Shown here: in pieces, positions 1 to 12,480 of the stretch
Layout of the letters: every line of letters starts with the position of its first letter
Position numbering within the stretch: position 1 is the first letter of the stretch
Source of the DNA: Ampullaceana balthica
Lineage: Eukaryota; Mollusca; Gastropoda; Lymnaeidae
Length of the DNA stretch: 64,000 nt
Assembly: GCA_944989445.1 (NCBI GenBank)
Contig: CALYLW010000503.1
Location: forward strand, 62,001 to 126,000
Direction: 5' to 3'
Made by a program: the position numbers and the translations under genes
The notes under the pieces: generated by a model
The model's database searches: none
Told to the model about the DNA's origin: nothing
Seen by the model: only the letters and a program-made list of their open reading frames with translations

Positions 1-2194
1 CAAGTTAGTTGGGATTTTGAAAAAGGTGGGCGCCAATGGCGCCCTAAAAATGTGCATTTTTTCAAAATAAATATATTTCAGCTGAACACTTCCGTCATTT
101 TTTACGGGTTATACGCCGCGGGTCTCTCCAGAGTTCCTTCTTTTCATTCACTCACAGTCGTTTGCCCAAACCCACCCCATTTTGACAACTGTGTCTTTCA
201 GGAAGTCTTCACCCGTCACTAAATCATTAGCGGCGTATGCTACGCCGCGGGTCAGCTAATTTTTTATAATTGTTTTAATGTGCTCCTTGAAGATTAAATA
301 ATTCGTGTTGACTGTCTTTTTTAATCAAAAATTTATAACCACTGAAGCTTTAAAACTAATTTAACTTTTCAAATGTATTAGTACGATTGGAGCCCGAACC
401 ATTTGAAGACCACAAGGGAAAAAACGGCTAAGTGACATTTTTGAAAATTGTTATTTACACCTTGTATCTGATAGGATCAAAAATAGAATGTTCTGAATGA
501 GGTTTTATTAAAAAATTATGTCTCTAACCCAATTTAAAATTCAAATCTATTTAGTTAATTTATAAGAAATATGTATAATTTTGAAATTTAAAACTTGGAT
601 ATCTGAAAACTACAAACAATGTGACATATCCGTTTCTTCCCTTGAGCTCTACATTTGTTTTAAATTATCTACGAAAAGAAAATGTCTTATAAAAGTTCTT
701 TACATTAAATTTGTGAGAGCTCTAACTAGAACTATACATAAATCATTTGATTATCTACTTCCATCCTGAAAACTCTTCATGTGTGAAGATTTGTGACCAC
801 GCTGCTTGATTTGTTGTATTTTCAACTATGTATTCGACTTAGTTGTTTTCATAGTAACAAAGTAATGGAAAATAAAACCCCTTCAAAAAAAAGTCCTTTG
901 TTTTAACACAAAAGAAATCTCGTGTCTTCTGCTTCCTATTTGAACCGCCATTCCAGTGAGGCCGTCTTGCCTCAAGTTCACACAATGGAAAGGACGGGAA
1001 AACAAGGGAAACCTAGGCAATAGTGACAACCCCCATTCAACATGCTTTCCAACCGACACAACCCCCACCCCCTAAAGCCCCCTGAAACGTCCAGGAAGAC
1101 AAGAGCTTTCTTCACGAGATTCTTCCTGGAACGGAATATCATAGTCCATGCCGCATGCCAATACTCCCCACTCCATTTGTTCTTTCATTCTTACCACGCT
1201 CTCAAAGGAACGAACATAGGAACTGATGATATCGTTAACATTTCCATCCAGAGCTAACTCATATTTTTCTCACTGCTTTGCTCCAATATTGCTTTTTTTG
1301 TGTCCGATCCCAAAATTGCCTTCAAAACGTATACAAATAAACTGGAGTGGCAACAAGCATTTAGCTCGGAAATTGGTGTCCTTAATTTTCAAGTTCAGGT
1401 ACGTCAAGGCCATAGTACTACAAGATATATACTGACATGAACTTTAGATTTTTATTATTAAAAATTTCAGTTAGAGATTAAGTTTAATCTAATTATTTTT
1501 TTTTGCAGGTAGTGTTAGACATGTATCTCTCTAAGTATCGCCTATAAGTCTTGAGGACGGGTCTTTTGTGTGGTCGGGAGGATCAAATCAGTTGGATTTC
1601 TTATCCATTTTACAGGGAACGACTTTTTTGCGATTTCAGAGATTTTTTTAGATGGGGTGGGTTTTGGTTTTTGTTATATATTTTTTTTTGTTAAATGGTG
1701 GAGTCGGAGTTATTATATTTACATGAGGATGCTTTTTTTTATTTGCTTTATTAATTAACAAACTATTTCTATTCATGACACTTGCTTTTTTTAATACTCT
1801 TCTGTTTTAAAGTTCAATCAATTTAGCTTTCCTTGAGGTGTTAAGAAGATGCCATTTAATTGCTTTTCAGTGGAAATTCCAAACTTATATTTTTTATTTA
1901 TATAAATAATATCAATATTGTTTTTAAAAAACTAAAATTTTGAATTAAAAATTTGAACGGAGATTTCTCTTTAAGTACGAGTAAACGTAAAGTGAACCAG
2001 GAAGTCAATGAAATGTAACAGCTGATGTATAGCCTTGTGACTCTCCACGTAATTTGGTCGCACATATTTTCACCAATGGTTTTGCCTGTTACAGAAAAAA
2101 AATATTCGGCACGAATTTTCCATATAGTGTGCGGCAGCGTTTCCATCAAGGCGAAATATTCGGCGGTCAAGAATTATATCTTTGTTTGGAGCTT
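1..2194. other. No supported gene
   Basis: AT-rich. Bases 60-250 hold a fragment of the 38.74-kb repeat (acttccgtcattttttacgg) and two copies of a (t)acgccgcggg phrase. Around 950-1,260 the composition is more even but no convincing exon is present. Confidence 0.6.
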
Positions 2195-2405
2195 ATAAGC
2201 AGAGGCGTCCCTAGGGCTGGTGTCACCCAGAGTGGTAGCTCATGGTGTCGGCCCCTCACGACCTTACCCCATAGACCTCCTTAGAGTCTGCCATTGTCAA
2301 ATCAACGGGGATATACGGAATTTTACATTTTTGTGTCGTCCCTTGTGATAGTGCCACCCAGTGCGGTCTGCACCCTCTGAGACCTCGTAGTGGCGCCTAT
2401 GCTTA
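2195..2405. mobile_element. Small inverted-repeat element (AGAGGCGTC family)
   Basis: Ends ATAAGCAGAGGCGTCCCTAG and GTAGTGGCGCCTATGCTTAT are imperfect inverted repeats. Internal 'ttttacatttttgtgtc' is shared with the copy at 39,528. Confidence 0.6.
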
Positions 2406-2753
2406 TTAGACATTGACTTCATTTTTAAAATTATTTTTAAAATTAATCATTGGCTATTATTTGTTTTGCTTTGTTTAGAGAAGATGTCCAACTTTATATT
2501 TGGTAGTGCACCCTGGCTGCATCAAAACCATCCCAAGAAGGTAGATCCTAATTATTACAACTTCATCAAAAAATAACGATTGAAATAAAGCAATCCATTT
2601 AAAAAAATGGAAAAAACACGCCTTCTATAAAAAAATATTTTTTTTACCGCAATCTGAGCACATTAAATTTTGAACAAATTTAAATAGAATAATTAGTATT
2701 TTTTCCCCATTTGTTCTCAAATGACTTAACGCGTCTGTTTTAAAATTAATTAT

Positions 2754-3576
2754 TAGAGCTGCGAAATTAACGATTAATGTATCGATTAATCGTTATAAAT
2801 TTTAACGATTAAATTTCTTTTTTACGATTAATCGACACACCACTTATTAATGAACTGGAGTTCAAAGAGTAAAATATTTCGGCCGATAGATATAAACTAA
2901 TTTCCGGACGATTACACGAACATTTTGGCTTTAAACTATTGACTGACGTGAATGTTCAAAATGTTGATAAAGGTTATTGTGTCCATTGAGAGAAATCGTT
3001 TGCCTACCATGCAATATTCCCTCTAAGTCTAAGCTTCGTTGGTCCGTGTGCAAAGTTTAAAAAAAAACTCGTGTGCAAAGTTGCACAACGTCCATATTTT
3101 GTGCAATATTTTAACAAAATTAGCTGCGCGGTTATCCTAAGCTCCTGCGTGTCGTCGGTCAAATATCAGCGCAGCCGTGCTGCTTAAAGGGAACATTACT
3201 TCCATGGTTCTAACACTTGGCTTACATATCACCTGCAAACTAAACATCCACCACAGTATCGGAAACTTCAGCTGAGACAATCTAAAGCTATGTGAACGAT
3301 TGTTCAGCTCGGCTGGTTATATTGTCAATACGACCCGCTCATCACTTGAACCAAATAATGTCAACACACTTGTCTGTTTGCGTTGTTGGTTAAAAGATGT
3401 CATATAAAGATGACATTCTAGTTTTATTTCGATTTTCGAAAATAATTTTAAAAAATGTTACTTATGACACCATAAACTTCAATGTTTGACTTTAATTTTA
3501 ATGGAAATTAACGATTAATTAATTGTTAATTTTTCAAAAGTTAACTATTAAATTTAAATTAGTCGTTAACAGCCCT
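2754..3576 (+). mobile_element. Non-autonomous hAT-like element, copy A
   Basis: Ends AGAGCTGCGAAATTAACG and GTCGTTAACAGCCCT with internal ATTAATCG-type repeats at both ends. ATTAATTA occurs on both sides (two bases out of register on the left), a possible 8-bp target duplication in AT-rich DNA. It contains a smaller nested element at 3,012-3,198. No coding capacity. Confidence 0.65.
3012..3198 (+). mobile_element. Small inverted-repeat element nested in hAT copy A
   Basis: Starts CAATATTCCCTCTAAG and ends CTTAAAGGGAACATTA. The ends are inverted repeats. The same module occurs in copy B and, alone, at 38,424-38,607. Confidence 0.6.
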
Positions 3577-5099
3577 ATTAATTATACATATATTTATTGT
3601 ACTCTTTTATTATTTCCATCTACTTCACTCATCTTTCCTATCAATGTCCTTTTTAAGCTACGCTTATTACCTGACTGAGCATTACGTCATTGTTGTATAT
3701 ATTTTGTCCGGAGGTTAACATGTTACGAAGGTTGGACTCAGTGACCACCACAGCACGTTGTGTGCTGGCGAGGGTCATAGGGAAGGTAAATAAAGTGAGT
3801 GGGGGCAGAGAGAATGTAGGCACCCTTAGAAAGGACTATCTGACCAAATTGCCTGTTTATTGTCCAATTATTTTCCGCGGTCGGGGTGGAGTTGGATAGG
3901 TTTGGAAGGACTGTCTACCTCAGAGGAATGACGCATTTATCACAATCATGAATTCGCGTTGAATGTTGACTGGTTGTAAGTGTTTATACTTTTTTCAAAT
4001 CGTCGTAAATTTAACGTCGCAAATAACTATTTCAAACTGTGTTTAATTTTTAATGGATAATAATATTAAGTTACATTTTTTATACCAAAGAGTAATTTTC
4101 AAAACAATAAATTTTTAAAAAGTATATTTACAATTTCTACGGTGTAGATAAGAAGGAGTCGAAACGTCAGGGTTGAAACGTACTGGGGTCGAAACGTCCT
4201 GTGGTCGAGCTGTCCGGGGTCGAATCACCCGTGGTCGAACTGTCCGTGGTCGAACCGACCGGGGTCGAAACGTCCTGGAGTCGAAACGTCCTGTGGTCGA
4301 ACTGGCAGGGTCGAATCGTCCAACCACCAAATTTTAATTAATAGTTAACAGCCCTTATTTTTATCATTATCTTTTAAAATTACTGTTAACTTGTTCTTGT
4401 TGTCGAGATACCAGGTTTTCTCCTGCTAATGATCCTGCATGTGGAAGAAAATGAGATGCCCCGAGCCTAGTGCTCCTGCCCAAGATCCCTAATTGATAAA
4501 ATCTAGTTTATATACCAATATAAATAATAAATAATAATAGAATACTGGCATCGTGATGTTTTTTTTTCAATGTAAAATTAATATAGCTAGAATATCAATA
4601 AGATTTATATGATATATTTATAATTGTTAAAAAGCCACACACATAGAAAAAGTAATTTTAAAAATCAATATCAAGGTAACGTCTGAACTTGGGGTTGACT
4701 TCTTTGATACTCTAATGCTAATGTCGTTAACCTTCGTATTCAATACATTCTTTGATTAAGAATGAACTAGTTCAAGAGAGCTCTGCCAATTGACGTCATA
4801 AGCCTCGTGAAGTAAAATTTGGAATAATGTATTTGGTTTTTACAAACAAAGCGATTGAAATGGTTATTTTGAACAGAATTAGATTGAACTATCTATTTTA
4901 GGATTTGAGGTGTTTAAAAATTATTATTATTAACTAAGCTAATTTTGAAAAGGTTTAAATTTTACAAAGAAAATTAGAAGAACACATTGACTGCGTATGT
5001 TTCAAAGCATTTTCTTTTTTTCTTAAAGAAACTAAATTTCTTGTCCGAAAAGGAATAAAAGATGTGTAATGTTTGACTTCTATATAAAAAAAAATGATG
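3577..5099. other. No gene seen
   Basis: AT-rich sequence apart from the short tandem repeat at 4,157-4,321. Confidence 0.6.
4157..4321 (+). repeat. Short tandem repeat of ~16-17 bp
   Basis: Degenerate copies of gggtcgaaacgtcctgt / gtggtcgaactgtccg. Confidence 0.75.
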
Positions 5100-5297
5100 A
5101 CCCCAATTCCAGTTCATGACGAACTATGGGGCAAGTGATGTAGCGTTCACAAGTTTTTAGCCACCACTAACGAGCAGGGGAATGTGACCAGCACAATGCC
5201 ACAGGGGCCTTGCCAGTACCTGGTCTCGAACCCGCGACTCGGGATATGCCTCGGATCGATAGTCCAGTGCGCTACCACTTAGACCATCGCGCCCCTA
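5100..5297 (-). mobile_element. tRNA-derived SINE, different head, shared core
   Basis: Minus-strand head GGCGCGATGGTCTAAGTGGT with B box GGTTCGAGACC. The body includes 'gtgaacgctacatcacttgc', like the other SINEs, but the head and the 3' end differ (no AGATA tail). Confidence 0.75.
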
Positions 5298-6804
5298 TAT
5301 ATATACAAAACAAGTATCAGTGACGCCTCTGAAGAGAGGGTTGATCACACTTGTCTCACGGATAAGAATGAAACCCACATGCAGGTTATTTCAGTGTTAC
5401 TTGGTAGCACTATTGCTCCCAAACCCTTATTAATTTTTTACACCAGAGCCACCTGTCCAAGTTTGCTACTTGAAAAACACCCGACATAAAATGAAATCTC
5501 CTTTGCCCTTGAGAGGCCTACAAAATAAATTGTGCAAAGTTTGTTTTTCTTTTTTAAATTTTCCGAACACCGTGTTAGGTACTTGTCTTGTATGTGTGCC
5601 GTGAAGTATGAACTACATACCTCTATACATTTGCACTTACACTAAAGCACAATGGGTAAGCTGTGCAGAAAAATCTTGGAGTTTCCACTTCCTGGAAAAG
5701 TGTACTTCTCTTTTATCGTGGACTGCCCTGTGTTTTAAGATTTTGGGGAATTTCTGCTTTGAAGAAAATGTCTCTGTTTGAACAGTTTTGGTAACCTTAT
5801 GATTTCAGTGCTAGCTTTGTGCCAATAGCTTTGCCAGAAATCAGGACAAAGTTCTTTCTAGTTGGCAAACTTATGCAGTAGGAAAAGCAATTGGGCTGAA
5901 TTAGATGACCTTGTAATGGTAACCTACACATTAAGAACCTCTTTGTACTGTTACGTCATCAACAGGGCTGCTATATGAAGCATTAGGTTTTTTTGTGCCA
6001 CTTATTTACGTATCTTTTTTAATTTTTAAATTTTAAAAAAAAATTCACCAAAACGTGTTTCCAATTATTTTACTTCGATATGGTGGTCAGCCATAGTACA
6101 TATCCATGTGATAATATATGAAAAACTATGTGTAAAATTCATGTTTATGTTTATTTATCTTTATTTAGGCAACGGCCCTTAAAATCGCTTCTAGCAACTA
6201 ATCTATACAATATTATTCAAAAAGATCCCATGCCCAAACAAAACCGTATAGCGGAGATGTATTTGATCCATTTCCATTAAAGAGAGCGAGCTGGTTTTAG
6301 GTTCACAGATATTCGTCTGTTTTCACAGCAGTCCGTGTATGAAAGATTTAAGGCTGAAAACACAGGAATCGTCCTTAATTATGAGATATAATCTTCCATG
6401 ATTTTCTTCATGTTTAAATTTTTTTAAAAATAATAAGCACTGAGATGAGGAGTTAGTCTCTGTAATAGGGTGAGTAGAGACAAGGGTGTTCTTATATAGG
6501 ATCAATGTGGTCCACAGATAAGCCTTACAGGTATAAGAAAATAAGTCTGCCTTTAGTAGGGCTCCGAAAACCAAAGATTAACTCGTTAGCTTAGCCTTTA
6601 TTCTCGAATTAACCCTCTAACCTTTGCAAAGGCGTAGGAGGCGGTTGACTAGAGGGGGTCTGCCCAGAGCGGCCCCTAATTATACGGAGTCGAAGACCTT
6701 ATCGGTCTTAAGTAGACTTACGCCACAGAGGCACCGAGACACATCACGTAGTTACTCTTGTGTTGTGGCCATCTGCCAAGTCCAACGGTGAGGCAGATCT
6801 GAGG
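5298..6804. other. No gene seen
   Basis: Unassigned sequence, with no splice-bounded coding segment or repeat structure that I can identify. Confidence 0.55.
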
Positions 6805-7093
6805 TTTTGATGTCAATCATCTACCGTGACATAAGGCGTCAGTGGGGTTATGTCAATCATGTAATGTGACATAAGGCGTCACGGGAGTGATCTCAATGCA
6901 TCTAACGTGGCATAAGGCGTCAGTGGGGTTATGTCAATCATGTAATGTGACATAAGGCGTCACGGGAGTGATCTCAATCATCTAACGTGACATAAGGCAT
7001 CACTGGAGTTATGTCAATCCTTTAACGTCATATAAGGCGTCACGGAAGTGATCTCAATCATGTAATGTGACATAAGGCGTCACTGGAGTGATG
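6805..7093 (+). repeat. 40-bp minisatellite, about 7 copies
   Basis: Unit containing gtgacataaggcgtca and atgtcaatcatgtaat, with alternating variants (81-bp dimers). Confidence 0.85.
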
Positions 7094-9026
7094 TGACACA
7101 GTGCGAGCAGGTCTTGGAGTCTCCACATGTCGCCCCTTGTCTCCCAAACGATTCGTCTCAATTCTTCCAACTCTATGTACACCCTGTTTCCGTGTTATTC
7201 TGCAGTGGGGTCATCATAGTCATGTTGACACTCTTCAATATGAACCATCATGTCCTATTACCAACCTCCCCGTGATTTTGTTCCATTGTTTATGCAGAAT
7301 AGACTTGCAAATATCATTAGTGTACTGACATTACGCTTTTAGAAAGAAAGAGAGGATTCGTTTGAAATATTTTTTTGAGATTGGTTCGGTTGTTTTTTGA
7401 GCTTACGACATCAATAATATATGGACATAAAGATTTAAAGGCAAAAATAACAAGGGTACGATAAGTCGCTTTACATCGGCCAATACGTGTTGCCTGATTT
7501 GAGTAGAGCGATCCTATCTTGTGTGGAGAGTGTAGGTCAGGAATGTGGGGCAATATCAGAATGGCATCGCACTGACCTACGATTCGTCCCACCTACGTTA
7601 TTCGCCAATTTTCGTAGCATACAAACCGTCAGTCATTTAGCCCACACTAAGGATTCCGGTACATATGCTGCATGCATCCCCTTTCGAATTTTGAACCAAG
7701 TTTTTTTTTGCACGCTCCAGTGAAATCATTTTCTTAATAAATATTCACGAAAAGGGATATTTAATATTTTAATGAAGCACAAAAAATGGACTGTAGATAA
7801 TATTTACTAAGATTGATCTATAATTAATATGCTTGATTTTTTAATTTTTTTATTTTAATATCTATATTTTAAAAAATCATGGAATGATTTTCTCGGTTAA
7901 TAATAATTTGGCATTTCACCTTGTCACATGACTACATGCACCTCAAAAAGTAGGAAATTCCTGTTGTTAACAGTTACATCAGTTCACAACAAAAAAAAAC
8001 ACAACATTTTCAGATAAATTTTGGAATTTTCAGACCAGTAAAGCCCTGACAGTAAGCTCCACTGTACAACCGTAAAATCAATAACTTCAACATATTCACA
8101 CACTGCCAGCGTAACGCGGTTCGAACCAGTTCTCTGGGTTAACCGTAATGTCAACAAAAGAAACAAATAGCAATGCATTAATTAATTTATGTGACGTCGT
8201 AAAAACCCTGCAAGTTTAATTATGGAGCTGAAGGAAAAATTCCCAAGTCTTCAAGTGACAATTGAAATACACAGTTGATTAGTTTTGGTATTGCTATTCA
8301 ACGCATTTTATTGACTGGATTAACACATTTTCGCTAATTTGAATTCATTAAATTTGTATTTACAAAAGACTACAGCAGTTTTAGAGAAGACTCTTATAAC
8401 ACGTATTTTGGTAGCAAGATATCCAAGTCCATTGAATTGCACTAAGAATGCAATATGTTTCCATGGCAATAATCGATCTAAAGGCTGACCTCTTACATAT
8501 AAGTCTTAAAAAGCAATTTTTCCACACCATTCTTACCTTATGCTTTCAGAAAATGGGCTCTTTTCTTCTGTATTTTTTACAATACAACATACTCCTTTTA
8601 AGAAAATTCATGCTGCTCCCACAAGAACAAATGATGTCTGAAGCCACACATTGGGTCGCTGTTCAATAGTGTAGAAGATTTTCATTCTCATATTGCAAAC
8701 CATGGGCAATACAGGCGGTATGGCCAGGTGGGTGACAGGTTAAGCTGGGCGTGACGGCTATGACACATTGCTGCATAAAGCAATGACAAGTATATACTAG
8801 TTAACGTCAAATTCAGAATACTTAATACATCGGAGATTTCGATGGCAACAAATGTCTTATACTTAACCCTATTTAGAAAATACTTAGCAGTGTATGAAAT
8901 TTATGTACGAGGTAATTTAGAAAGCGATGCTTTATAATTCTCAGATTGAGATAAAAATATATTAAAATATTACTGTTGGATAGACGGCCCACACTGTAGT
9001 GATTTGGCGTTTGATTTGACATCAAA
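7094..9026. other. No gene seen
   Basis: 7,094-7,720 has near-neutral composition and several short overlapping frames on both strands with no motif. The rest is AT-rich. Confidence 0.55.
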
Positions 9027-9280
9027 GGGGACTCGGTGGTCGAGTGGCAGCGCACTGGACTGTCGTACCGATGGTCACGGGTTCGAATCCGTGTGAAGGC
9101 AAGGGTCCCTGAGTCACCCCGCTCCGAATGGGTACCTAGGCGGCTGGGTAATGCGTGGAACCCACAAAGCCGTGGCCTGTGAATGCTGCATCACTTGCCA
9201 ACAGATCATCTGTCATGGTCTGTGGACGCAACTATCTTCTGCATAGAAGGAGCGTCTGTATAGATAAGATAAGATAAGAC
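9027..9280 (+). mobile_element. tRNA-derived SINE
   Basis: A 5' tRNA-like head with A box (TGGTCGAGTGGCAGCGC) and B box (GGTTCGAATCC), a body with 'gtgaatgctgcatcacttgc', then a tail 'agaaggagcgtctgt' and (AGATA)n. The tail equals the 3' end of the CR1/L2-like LINE at 47.7 kb. Confidence 0.85.
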
Positions 9281-11388
9281 ATCCGCTGGGTGCCCATATT
9301 TTTGTTGTTGACCTACAGCCTATATCGCAAGCCAAATTTCTTTACTTTTAACGCTGTAGCAAAAGTGATGATGAAATATTTCATTTTGAATTGGCATTCA
9401 TCGGAAAAGGTGTTTTAAATTAAATTCAAATGCTAGTAAAATCAATACATGTGTGAAATAAGAAATATTTATCGCATGTCCTTCAATGTAGTATACCAGG
9501 TTAGTCTTGGTCAAAGGGCCACTGGTACAAATTCTATACAGTGCTGGATGTACGTATAAGCTAAATAAGCTCTAGCTCAGGGTCTCCATTTTCTTGGGGG
9601 ACACCACAAAAATTGGCTGAGTGAGCAAGTGTAATATTTGGTGCTGACATAGAATATCTGGACTTATAAATGGTCCCATATCTCAAATAGCTTATGGTCT
9701 AAATCCAGGCTAAATCCAGCCCTGATTCTATACATTACAATCATTTCATCCTTACCTACAGAGGCCGCTTGTACATATTAATCCAGCACTCTCTAAAAAT
9801 AAAATACACTAATAACGCTAGTCTATAGTTTGGCTATTCAACGGAGAACACAAAGTATCTGATCAGAAACACACTCTTTTGGATTTCTTCTACCGTTTAT
9901 TTGAAATTTAGAAAAACTCAAAGGAAGCTTGTTAAAAGACCAAAGATTCCTGCTTCTCAAATTATCCTTCTTTTTAATTTAATCCAATAAAATGGTTTTG
10001 ATCCAACATTGTTAAACAAACGATGTAATACCCCAATCGTTCAGTATTCCCCAATACAATAGACCAAGTAGAGTATTATTTTTTAAAGGCTTACGCGTTG
10101 AAATAGGTCTCTTCCTGCTTCGCCTTGTTATCGGCTATTGTAAGAGATTTGATACAAACAGGGCAGTCGGCCGAGATAAAACTTTGCATGCTCTAGCCGT
10201 TCTTCTACCAACTTACATTAATTACAACGGCAATAGTTGTATGTCGGGACAAGTTTTCAAACAAGTTTTCAAACAAGTTCAGTACGGTAGTGAAGGAGGG
10301 GGGGGTTGTCAAGCACAACTATGAAAAGAAGTAGAACGAAAAACAGTAGTGGCTGAAGCAAGATATCTTAAAACATGAAAATTTACAACAAAAAAATCTT
10401 AGGGAAATGGGAATTTAATATATGCATAGACCGAAAGCTAAGATTGCTTTTAGTTTCCCTGTTTATACTTTTATTTAATCTGGTTTTTTCCATTTAGAAG
10501 CTCGTGGTTTTAGTCATACATTTTAAAATTTCCTCTTTTTCTGTTGCATCTATCCAATCAAAGGTCATCTTTTGTGCACGCCAGATGACCTTAAATGAAT
10601 CATAAGAAAAAGAGAAGATGAAAAATCCAGAGTCATTTTATTTATTATTGTGTACACTAATATGTCGCAGTACAACATCATACGGCTGGGCTAACTAAGC
10701 TTTACAAACATTGCCAGCAGCATTAAAAAAGACATCGCACTCTTAGTCTTCCTTAACATACACACAACAAGATGTACAAATGACATAGACTTATATCCGT
10801 CATAGACTGGTATCCAGATGGAGCGAGGTCAGCGCATCTCATCGCCTGTGTGCCGAAACAAGTATGCTGGACAAAAATAATGTCTTCAACATAGTCACAG
10901 TGTTACTCTGTTCATGATGGTCAAGAAACAGAGCGCCGACAATTGCGATGTAGATAAATGTCTGTCTCTACTTTTCCTCTTCCCACGGTACGTACGCCGT
11001 TGGGAAATGTCTCATCAATGAACAGTTCTTCCAAACTACACATGACATCAGAGGTCAAGTGAGTACGCTTGGCTGTCGGAAATCATGGACAGTTGACGAT
11101 AGATAGCATGTGTGTAACTGCAGGCACTGATCGTCTACCTTTGTGTCCTCGGGACGTACTACTGACCGTTTCTTCAATCTACACGGGAGATAATCTAACA
11201 TCAACAAAGATGGTTTCGCCAATAAATCATCCAAAACAGCAAGTCATAGGTCTGTAGTCTGGAGTGACCAAAAGCTCAGTTCCCACCCAAATCTGCAGTC
11301 GATGGCGGACATCCAGGCACAAAAAACAACAATTAAGACTATAAGTCATAGTTTTAAAAATGTATTCATAGTACTTAAAACCTTTAAA
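9281..11388. other. No gene seen
   Basis: Unassigned. 10,640-11,300 is slightly GC-richer without a recognisable exon. Confidence 0.55.
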
Positions 11389-11795
11389 TATCTTATCTTA
11401 TCTTATCTTATCTGTTTACAGACGCTCCTTCTATACAGAAGATAATTGCGTGCTACGCTTATCTATGTTTTGTGTTTAGTCCTGCATTTCTATTAGAGAT
11501 TTAAATGTTGATAAAGTGTTGGTTTTCTTGGATTCTTCAGGCAACCCATTCCACGCCCGAATTCCGGACGGGAAGAAGGAAAACTTGTATGTGTTTGTTC
11601 TTGCATACGGAATAAGAAAGGTGTTTTTATCCTTATGTCTATCTGAGGGTTGTATTAAGTTATCTTTGTGTTGTATTTCTAAATTAGAATTAATTGCTTT
11701 ATGTATGATTACTACTTTGTTCTTGGTTCCTCTATCCTCTAGTGTTTCAAGGTTTAATGATTTAACTAATGATTTAATATGCCATTTAATTTAAG
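11389..11795 (-). pseudogene. CR1/L2-like LINE 3' end, reverse orientation
   Basis: Minus-strand copy nearly identical to 47.35-47.70 kb (FSFFPSGIRAWNGLPEESKK, then the shared 3' untranslated region), ending in a (TAAGA)n tail at 11,389-11,411. It lacks a start codon and begins near the VKSLNLETLED position, so it is more severely 5'-truncated than the 47-kb copy. Confidence 0.75.
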
Positions 11796-12219
11796 AAAAA
11801 TTAATTAAATTTTTTACTTTTTAAAAAAATGAAGTCCTGTAGTTGCCGTTCTCTTTTACGAAAGCATTCATGAAATCCGCTTCCATTCATCGCAGTGCAG
11901 TTTTAGATGTTGACCCTTCCAGTTGAAAGCAGGTTTCTTGAACGTATGGAAAATTTCTCAATCCAGGTAACGAAAGATTGTAACATCTCCGCGTAACGCT
12001 TTACATTAAGAGTTACTGTGGCCCCCTGCTCATTTTCAAAAAAAAAGAGTTGCTCTAATGATTTCATGTAATGAAGTAGCACACTATACTGTCATCTTCA
12101 TACGTGTAATTGGCACTCATGAACTTCATTAGGATTTCAATCTGTCCAGTAACTGCAGTTTTGCTTAATAACGTAACCTGTAAGATAAAATGGGCCTCAT
12201 CTATCGTCCACAATTTGCT

Positions 12220-12480
12220 CATAAATTCTTCGTTAGAGCATTCTTTGGTGACGACGTGATCTCAAGATTTGGTAGCCTTCCCTGGCCCCCTAGGTCACCA
12301 GATTTGTCCGTTTGTGATCTTGTGTGTGTGGGGGGGTTGGGGGGTTGGGGTATATTAAGAATAAAGTAAACCCAATTCGACAATGAACTCTGAATGAGTT
12401 GAAACAGAGAATCCATGATGAGTTCCAGGGTATCCAAGCTGAGATGTTCCAGCGATCAATGAGAAAATGAGAAGAAAAAA
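12220..12480 (+). pseudogene. Tc1/mariner-type transposase relic
   Basis: Reads RAFFGDDVISRFGSLPWPPR then SPDLSVCDL, matching the D-x-x-x-x-F-G-x-x-W-P-x-R-SPDL-x-x-x-D block at the last catalytic Asp of IS630/Tc1/mariner DDE transposases. The expected FxWGYLKSKV is replaced by an expanded G tract (12,327-12,350) that shifts the frame. ELKQRIHDEFQ, then AEMFQRSMRKM follow in another frame. No start or first catalytic Asp is visible. Confidence 0.6.

Noticed and set aside
1042..1257. Possible exon on the minus strand ending in SYVRSFESV before gtaagaat
   Set aside because: The donor is good, but the upstream side has a stop codon and no pyrimidine-tract acceptor, and no homology is recognised.
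2754..3576. Confident 8-bp target duplication ATTAATTA for hAT copy A
   Set aside because: The left copy is two bases out of register and the sequence is too AT-rich to exclude chance, so it is listed only as possible.
6805..7093. CRISPR-like repeat array
   Set aside because: Units are contiguous with no unique spacers, and the genome is eukaryotic; it is a minisatellite. The same applies at 13.6 and 15.75 kb.
9027..9100. Functional tRNA gene
   Set aside because: It has A and B boxes, but the anticodon stem does not pair well and the sequence continues directly into the SINE body.
11516..11794. Plus-strand 92-codon ORF (also antisense of 47.3-47.6 kb)
   Set aside because: Antisense shadow of the LINE reverse-transcriptase end.
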